Positions 49,194 to 52,500 of a stretch of DNA of 52,500 bases are shown piece after piece. Made by a program: the position numbers and the translations under genes. Where the stretch lies: NCBI GenBank assembly GCA_905221605.1, contig CAJNDS010002174.1, positions 50,001-102,500 of the forward strand, in the 5' to 3' direction. Origin of the DNA: Symbiodinium natans (taxonomy: Eukaryota; Sar; Dinophyceae; Suessiales; Symbiodiniaceae). Numbering within the stretch: the first letter of the stretch is position 1; the number at the start of each line of letters is the position of its first letter. The notes under the pieces were generated by a model. The model was not told the DNA's origin and searched no databases. It worked only from the letters and a program-made list of their open reading frames with translations.

Positions 49194-49329
49194 CTTGGAA
49201 GTTCGTGGTACTTATTAACCAATACGGTACTTATAACTGTACTTATCACCATATTAGGGCACTTCAGGGGCTCTAAGGGGTTGTATGCGCAGTTACAATT
49301 GCTTATAGTAAGTACCATGAACCTCCAAG
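49194..49329. mobile_element. MITE-like element family 1, copy C
   Basis: 136 bp. The left end, CTTGGAAGTTCGTGGTAC, has two differences from the perfect right end. TA flanks the right side but TG the left. Confidence 0.75.
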
Positions 49330-49458
49330 TAGGCGTGCCCAAACAGGCCCTGGGATCCGGCCAAGCAGAAGTCGCCACTGCTTCCGCGCCTGAGGAGGCT
49401 GTGGGATCGGAGTTGTGGGTTCTTCGGAGTTGGGGGCTTTCGGGTAGAGTTGCACCAT

Positions 49459-49552
49459 GGATGTTCCCGCCTTATACTAACAGTCCTTTATGATTATAGT
49501 ACCCCCCTAAGAAATCCCTACGAAGGACTGCTAGTATGGGGGGGAAACATCC
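49459..49552. mobile_element. MITE-like element family 2, copy 4
   Basis: GGATGTTCCC ... GGGGAAACATCC ends with inner CAGTCCT/AGGACTG boxes. Confidence 0.7.
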
Positions 49553-49554
49553 GT

Positions 49555-49912
49555 TTATTCATGAAGAGTGGTCTTGAGACGCGAAGAAGCCAAGCTGAAG
49601 GTATCCAATCCGTCAGCTGATGTTCAAGTGACGTTGGAGAGTCGTCGTCTTGTGCCCAGCCATGGTGGCCTTTGTGCTGTGTACAGTGTGCTCCCCGCCT
49701 AGCACCGGGCAGGAAGAATAAATTGTGTGTGTTCAGATGGCTGCTTTTCTGGGGATGTGAAGTCATGTAACCTCCAGGTGCACCTCAGCACGCCTGGATA
49801 TGGATATGGGGGTCCTGGCTGTTTTTCGCCGGCGCACTTTGGCGTCCGGCTTGTTTCTTCCAGGACGATGGCGACTCCTTGAACATGAACTCTATGTACA
49901 GGTGTTTGGCTG
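49555..49912. other. Unique sequence, no confident gene
   Basis: Possible untranslated or retroposed sequence. The 17 bases GGATGTGAAGTCATGTA near 49754 also occur near 1489, upstream of the secreted-protein gene. Confidence 0.3.
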
Positions 49913-49913
49913 A

Positions 49914-49915
<2 letters not shown>

Positions 49916-49961
<46 letters not shown>
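49916..49961. repeat. CT dinucleotide microsatellite
   Basis: About 22 CT units without interruption. Confidence 0.95.
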
Positions 49962-49964
<3 letters not shown>

Positions 49965-50090
49965 TTCATACTAGGTCCCATGTTGCCATGAACAGCAAAT
50001 GATTGGGGTAGTGTGCAGATAAAGGCGGGTGGGAGTGTGCATTGGCTCCGCACTCCCGCGCTGTCTTGTCTTCTGCAAGAAGCGCTGCAG

Positions 50091-50117
50091 GCACGCTCGC
50101 CCTCCAAAGCCTCCTGG
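50091..50117 (+). CDS. Candidate micro-exon (ARSPSKASW)
   Basis: Acceptor AAGCGCTGCAG, donor TGG|GTGTGT or one base earlier. Tentative at this length. Confidence 0.3.
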
Positions 50118-50200
50118 GTGTGTTGGGAGCAGAAACCGTCACCTCAAGCCCCTGAATCCTTAAACCCCAAACCCTTAAGCCTTCAAGCCGAAGCCCGTAG

Positions 50201-50254
50201 ACCCAAGCCCCTTTCTGCATGGAGGCCACTGCGATCGAGCCCGTGACGCAAGAG
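50201..50254 (+). CDS. Candidate exon, 18 codons (TQAPFCMEATAIEPVTQE)
   Basis: Acceptor GCCCGTAG, donor GAG|GTGCAA, phase 0 at both ends. The same frame stays open from an ATG at 50219 for 109 codons and includes a hydrophobic stretch (LALAILSGLGLLVYICSELI). A small single-exon membrane protein is an alternative, but part of that stretch derives from GGGTTTAGGGTT. Confidence 0.4.
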
Positions 50255-50499
50255 GTGCAAGGGCCAAAGGAGTCCAAAGCCGAAGTGGAGGCTAGGAGAG
50301 GGGCTAGGGATTTGTGTACTTTCGGTCTTGCCCTTGCTATTCTTTCGGGTTTAGGGTTGCTCGTTTATATTTGTTCTGAGCTGATCGTAAAGGTTTTTGG
50401 ACGACAGGATGCTAGGTTCAATCAAATTGTCGCGAAGGGCAGCCCTGGCGGGGTGGGGGTTATGGTTTCGCTTATCAAGGGAGTCATACCCGGACCCTT

Positions 50500-50615
50500 T
50501 CGGATGTACCCCTCAAAGGCTCTCTTAATCCGATCCTCATGGCCCTGATATTCCCTTAGAGGATTTTTCAAAAGGGGCCCCCCAACCCAAGGGTACCGGG
50601 CAGAGGCCCATGAGG
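50500..50615. repeat. Dispersed repeat family 6, copy 2
   Basis: ATGGCCCTGATATTCCCTTA, GAGGAT, an A run, GGCCCCCCAACCCAAGGG, CAGAGGCCCA: the same box order as 29510-29645. Confidence 0.5.
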
Positions 50616-51020
50616 CGTAAGGGGGTTTTGGGGCATTCTTGGAGTGCCGCGAGGGAGCCCTCTTCTCGTGGTATGTTGCAAAACCAAGCCCAAGGCTCGT
50701 TCTGGCCCCCGCCCCCCCCCCAACCCCCCTAGTGCACCCTGACTAAGGCCTCCTATCAAGCGCTTGGGATTAGTGACGGACCCTGCAAAGTGGGAACTGT
50801 TCCCACATCTTTGGTAAACGCAGATGTAGTTCAAATGTTTCTCTTGATATCTATGCCCCTAACATAATTTAATCCCCGTTCACCAGGACCCTCCCTCACC
50901 CCCCACCCACCTCCCCCCAAAAGAACCAATGACAAGTACCTTTTTTGGGGACCTCCTCGTTTGATGTCAGTGTTCTTGATATACTGTTCGACCTCCTGCG
51001 ACCCACCAAGCCGTCGTGGG
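50616..51020. other. Unique and C-rich sequence, no gene seen
   Basis: C/A-rich runs near 50705-50735 and 50880-50925; no supported frame or repeat. Confidence 0.4.
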
Positions 51021-51026
51021 CTACAG

Positions 51027-51077
51027 GCTGCGCCGACCAAGGAAGCTGCGGAAGAGGTGGAGGTCGAGACGGCGGAG
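51027..51077 (+). CDS. Candidate internal exon, 17 codons (AAPTKEAAEEVEVETAE)
   Basis: Acceptor GGGCTACAG, donor GAG|GTGCTC, phase 0 at both ends. Acidic and Ala-rich like the 51528 exon. Confidence 0.55.
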
Positions 51078-51527
51078 GTGCTCCGGGTGGGTTCTTGTTG
51101 TGCTTGGCCCCTGCTGTTTGTGGGACGCCTCTTTTGGAGCTACAAGTACCCGAAACCCTAACCCTTACACCCCTAAACTCCTAAACCCTGGGTTTTGTCA
51201 CGTGCCTGAGTGTTGTGTTGTCCCTGCGCCTTCATGAGGGTAGGTAGCTCTAGAGTTTCGGGAGACTAGCAATCCGACTCCCCTTCGCTGTTTCTGATGG
51301 TATGGAACGAGCGTTGGTGAGCCGGTGATGGTTTACGGTCCCAGGCGCGGGGGAATGGGGAAGGCTTGCGGTCAGGACTCCTTGTTGCCTAGGCCCTCTT
51401 TCATATTCAGGCCTACTAAGGACCGGATTTGCTTCCAGCAAGAACGCTGCCACATAGGTTTTGCTGGCACCGGGACCCCAAAACCCTGAACCCAACAAGC
51501 AGACCTACATTCGACCGGGTCATTCAG

Positions 51528-51678
51528 CACTAAGGAGCCGCCTGCTCCCGCAGCAGAGCCTGCTCCAGCAGAGCCTGCTCCAGCAGCAGAGCCTGCTCCC
51601 GCGACAGAGCCCGCTGAGGCGGTCGAGCCCGCTCCCACGGAAGCAGGGACCGCTCCGGCGGCAAAGGCTGAAGCGGAG
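51528..51678 (+). CDS. Candidate exon with EPAPA repeats (KEPPAPAAEPAPAEPAPAAE...)
   Basis: Acceptor GTCATTCAG, donor GAG|GTGGCG; the frame continues to a TGA at 51704 if unspliced. Seven or so E-P-A-P/E units make a Pro/Ala/Glu-rich, probably disordered linker. Minus-strand Ala/Gly-rich frames here are mirror artefacts. Confidence 0.55.
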
Positions 51679-51719
51679 GTGGCGTTTGGCATGTTGCGAG
51701 CTTGAGGGCTTTTGAGGCT

Positions 51720-51975
51720 TTGAGAGACGTTTGGTACAGGAGAGTGGGCCTTTCACATTTTCGCATGGCCCCATCTTTCTTTGCTACGTCGTGAAGTAAG
51801 TCGCCCAGGCCATATCCGAAGTAAGTTCTTATCCGGGTAGCTGCGGTTTAAGGGATAGCGATAGCTCTCTAGCTCTCTAAGCTTCTCACCCCATGACCAT
51901 GATCCATGCACAAGTTCCTGCAAAGCCTTTTCCCTCAGAAGCCCATTCCAGCAACACCCCCATTGCCCCAAACCG
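51720..51975. other. Unique sequence, no confident gene
   Basis: No strong frame. It ends at CCCCATTGCCCCAAACCGGG just before a TTTAGGG array. Confidence 0.4.
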
Positions 51976-52065
51976 GGTTAGGGTTTAGGGTTTAGGGTTT
52001 AGGGTTTAGGGTTTAGGGTTTAGGGTTTAGGGTTTAGGGTTTAGGGTTTAGGGTTTAGGGTTTAG
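51976..52065 (+). repeat. TTTAGGG array
   Basis: Twelve to thirteen perfect units. Confidence 0.97.
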
Positions 52066-52082
52066 GTGCAAAGCTCTGGCAG

Positions 52083-52160
52083 GCCAGCTGCCCGGGTTGC
52101 GGCAACGTGTACCTGGAAGACGCCCGGTTCTGCCGGAAGTGCGGCCGCAAGCGCGACGAG
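52083..52160 (+). CDS. Candidate exon with zinc-ribbon motif (CPGCGNVYLEDARFCRKCGR...)
   Basis: Acceptor CTGGCAG, donor GAG|GTGCAG, 26 codons, phase 0 at both ends. C-x2-C-x10-C-x2-C with the DARFCRKCG pattern, which to my recollection is frequent in dinoflagellate proteins of unknown function. The frame is open upstream to the array, so an acceptor in TTTAG|GTGC is possible. Probably binds zinc; partner unknown. Confidence 0.65.
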
Positions 52161-52187
52161 GTGCAGACGGATGCGGTGGTGGGTCGG

Positions 52188-52262
52188 AGGGTTTAGGGTT
52201 TAGGGTTTAGGGTTTAGGGGTTTGGGGTTTAGGGTTTAGGGTTTAGGGTTTAGGGTTTAGGG
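52188..52262 (+). repeat. TTTAGGG array
   Basis: Ten to eleven units with one GGGGTTTGGGG. Confidence 0.97.
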
Positions 52263-52289
52263 AGCCCTGGACAATAGACTTGGTAGCCC

Positions 52290-52445
52290 GGTGGTACCCT
52301 TGTCCCTTTCTTGAATTTCATGGCTCCCTGGTAAAGCAATGCCAACCCCACAGGGGTACCCTTGTTGTAGTATGTCCCTTTTTTGGGTTCCCTTGTAAAG
52401 GAATACCAACCCCAACAGGGCTTCCCTTATTGTAGATGGCTAGCG
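52290..52445. repeat. Tandem dispersed-repeat family 4 (two units)
   Basis: Two related units of about 70 bp: GGTACCCTTGT, CCCTTTCTT or CCCTTTTTTGGG, then TCCCTTGTAAAGGAATACCA and AACCCCA. The end GCTAGCGGGCTACC resembles the start GGTAGCCCGGTGGTACC inverted. Confidence 0.5.
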
Positions 52446-52500
52446 GGCTACCAGGAAGCCACTCAGCTCGAGCACCCAAGCCCGAGTTGTAGGTTTTTCA

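Overview
The window looks like nuclear DNA of a dinoflagellate, most probably a symbiodiniacean or a relative. Four things suggest this. Arabidopsis-type telomeric repeats (TTTAGGG/CCCTAAA) lie inside the sequence. A large LINE carries a cytosine-methyltransferase-like domain, a combination reported for Symbiodinium retrotransposons. A truncated 18S rRNA fragment reads like the alveolate gene. The 5' leader of the one compact gene holds a sequence resembling a worn dinoflagellate spliced-leader relic. There is no bacterial operon structure, and no intact tRNA or rRNA gene was recognised.

Layout. 1-1.6 kb: degenerate telomeric sequence, a small inverted-repeat element and two microsatellites. 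1.64-2.67 kb: a gene for a secreted protein with two related Cys-domain plus helix units; the second unit is interrupted by a 120-nt in-frame insertion. 2.7-9.7 kb: a mosaic of short exon-like islands, mostly on the plus strand, separated by telomeric arrays and small inverted-repeat (MITE-like) elements. 9.73-19.26 kb: a nearly full-length but decayed LINE. Its ORF1 has a DNMT-like domain, a possible Ulp1-like protease, a CCCH-type knuckle and a coiled coil. Its ORF2 has an APE endonuclease, reverse transcriptase, CCHC finger and RNase H. It carries three frameshifts and one premature TGA. 19.27-52.5 kb: the exon/telomeric-array mosaic resumes, with further MITE-like families, minisatellites and an 18S rRNA pseudogene fragment at 47.5-47.8 kb. 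Exons between 40 and 52 kb encode Lys/Glu/Asp-rich, Pro/Ala/Glu-rich and zinc-ribbon segments and probably belong to one or a few large genes.

The most striking pattern is how the telomeric arrays sit relative to the exon islands. CCCTAAA arrays usually lie just upstream of an island and TTTAGGG arrays just downstream. The first TTTAGGG unit often supplies the GT of the presumed 5' splice site. The presumed introns therefore start with UUUAGGG repeats and end with CCCUAAA repeats, and could fold into a long stem bringing the splice sites together. This is an inference from one window read by eye. Exon calls rest on open reading frames, codon-like composition and AG/GT edges; no transcript data or homology search was available.
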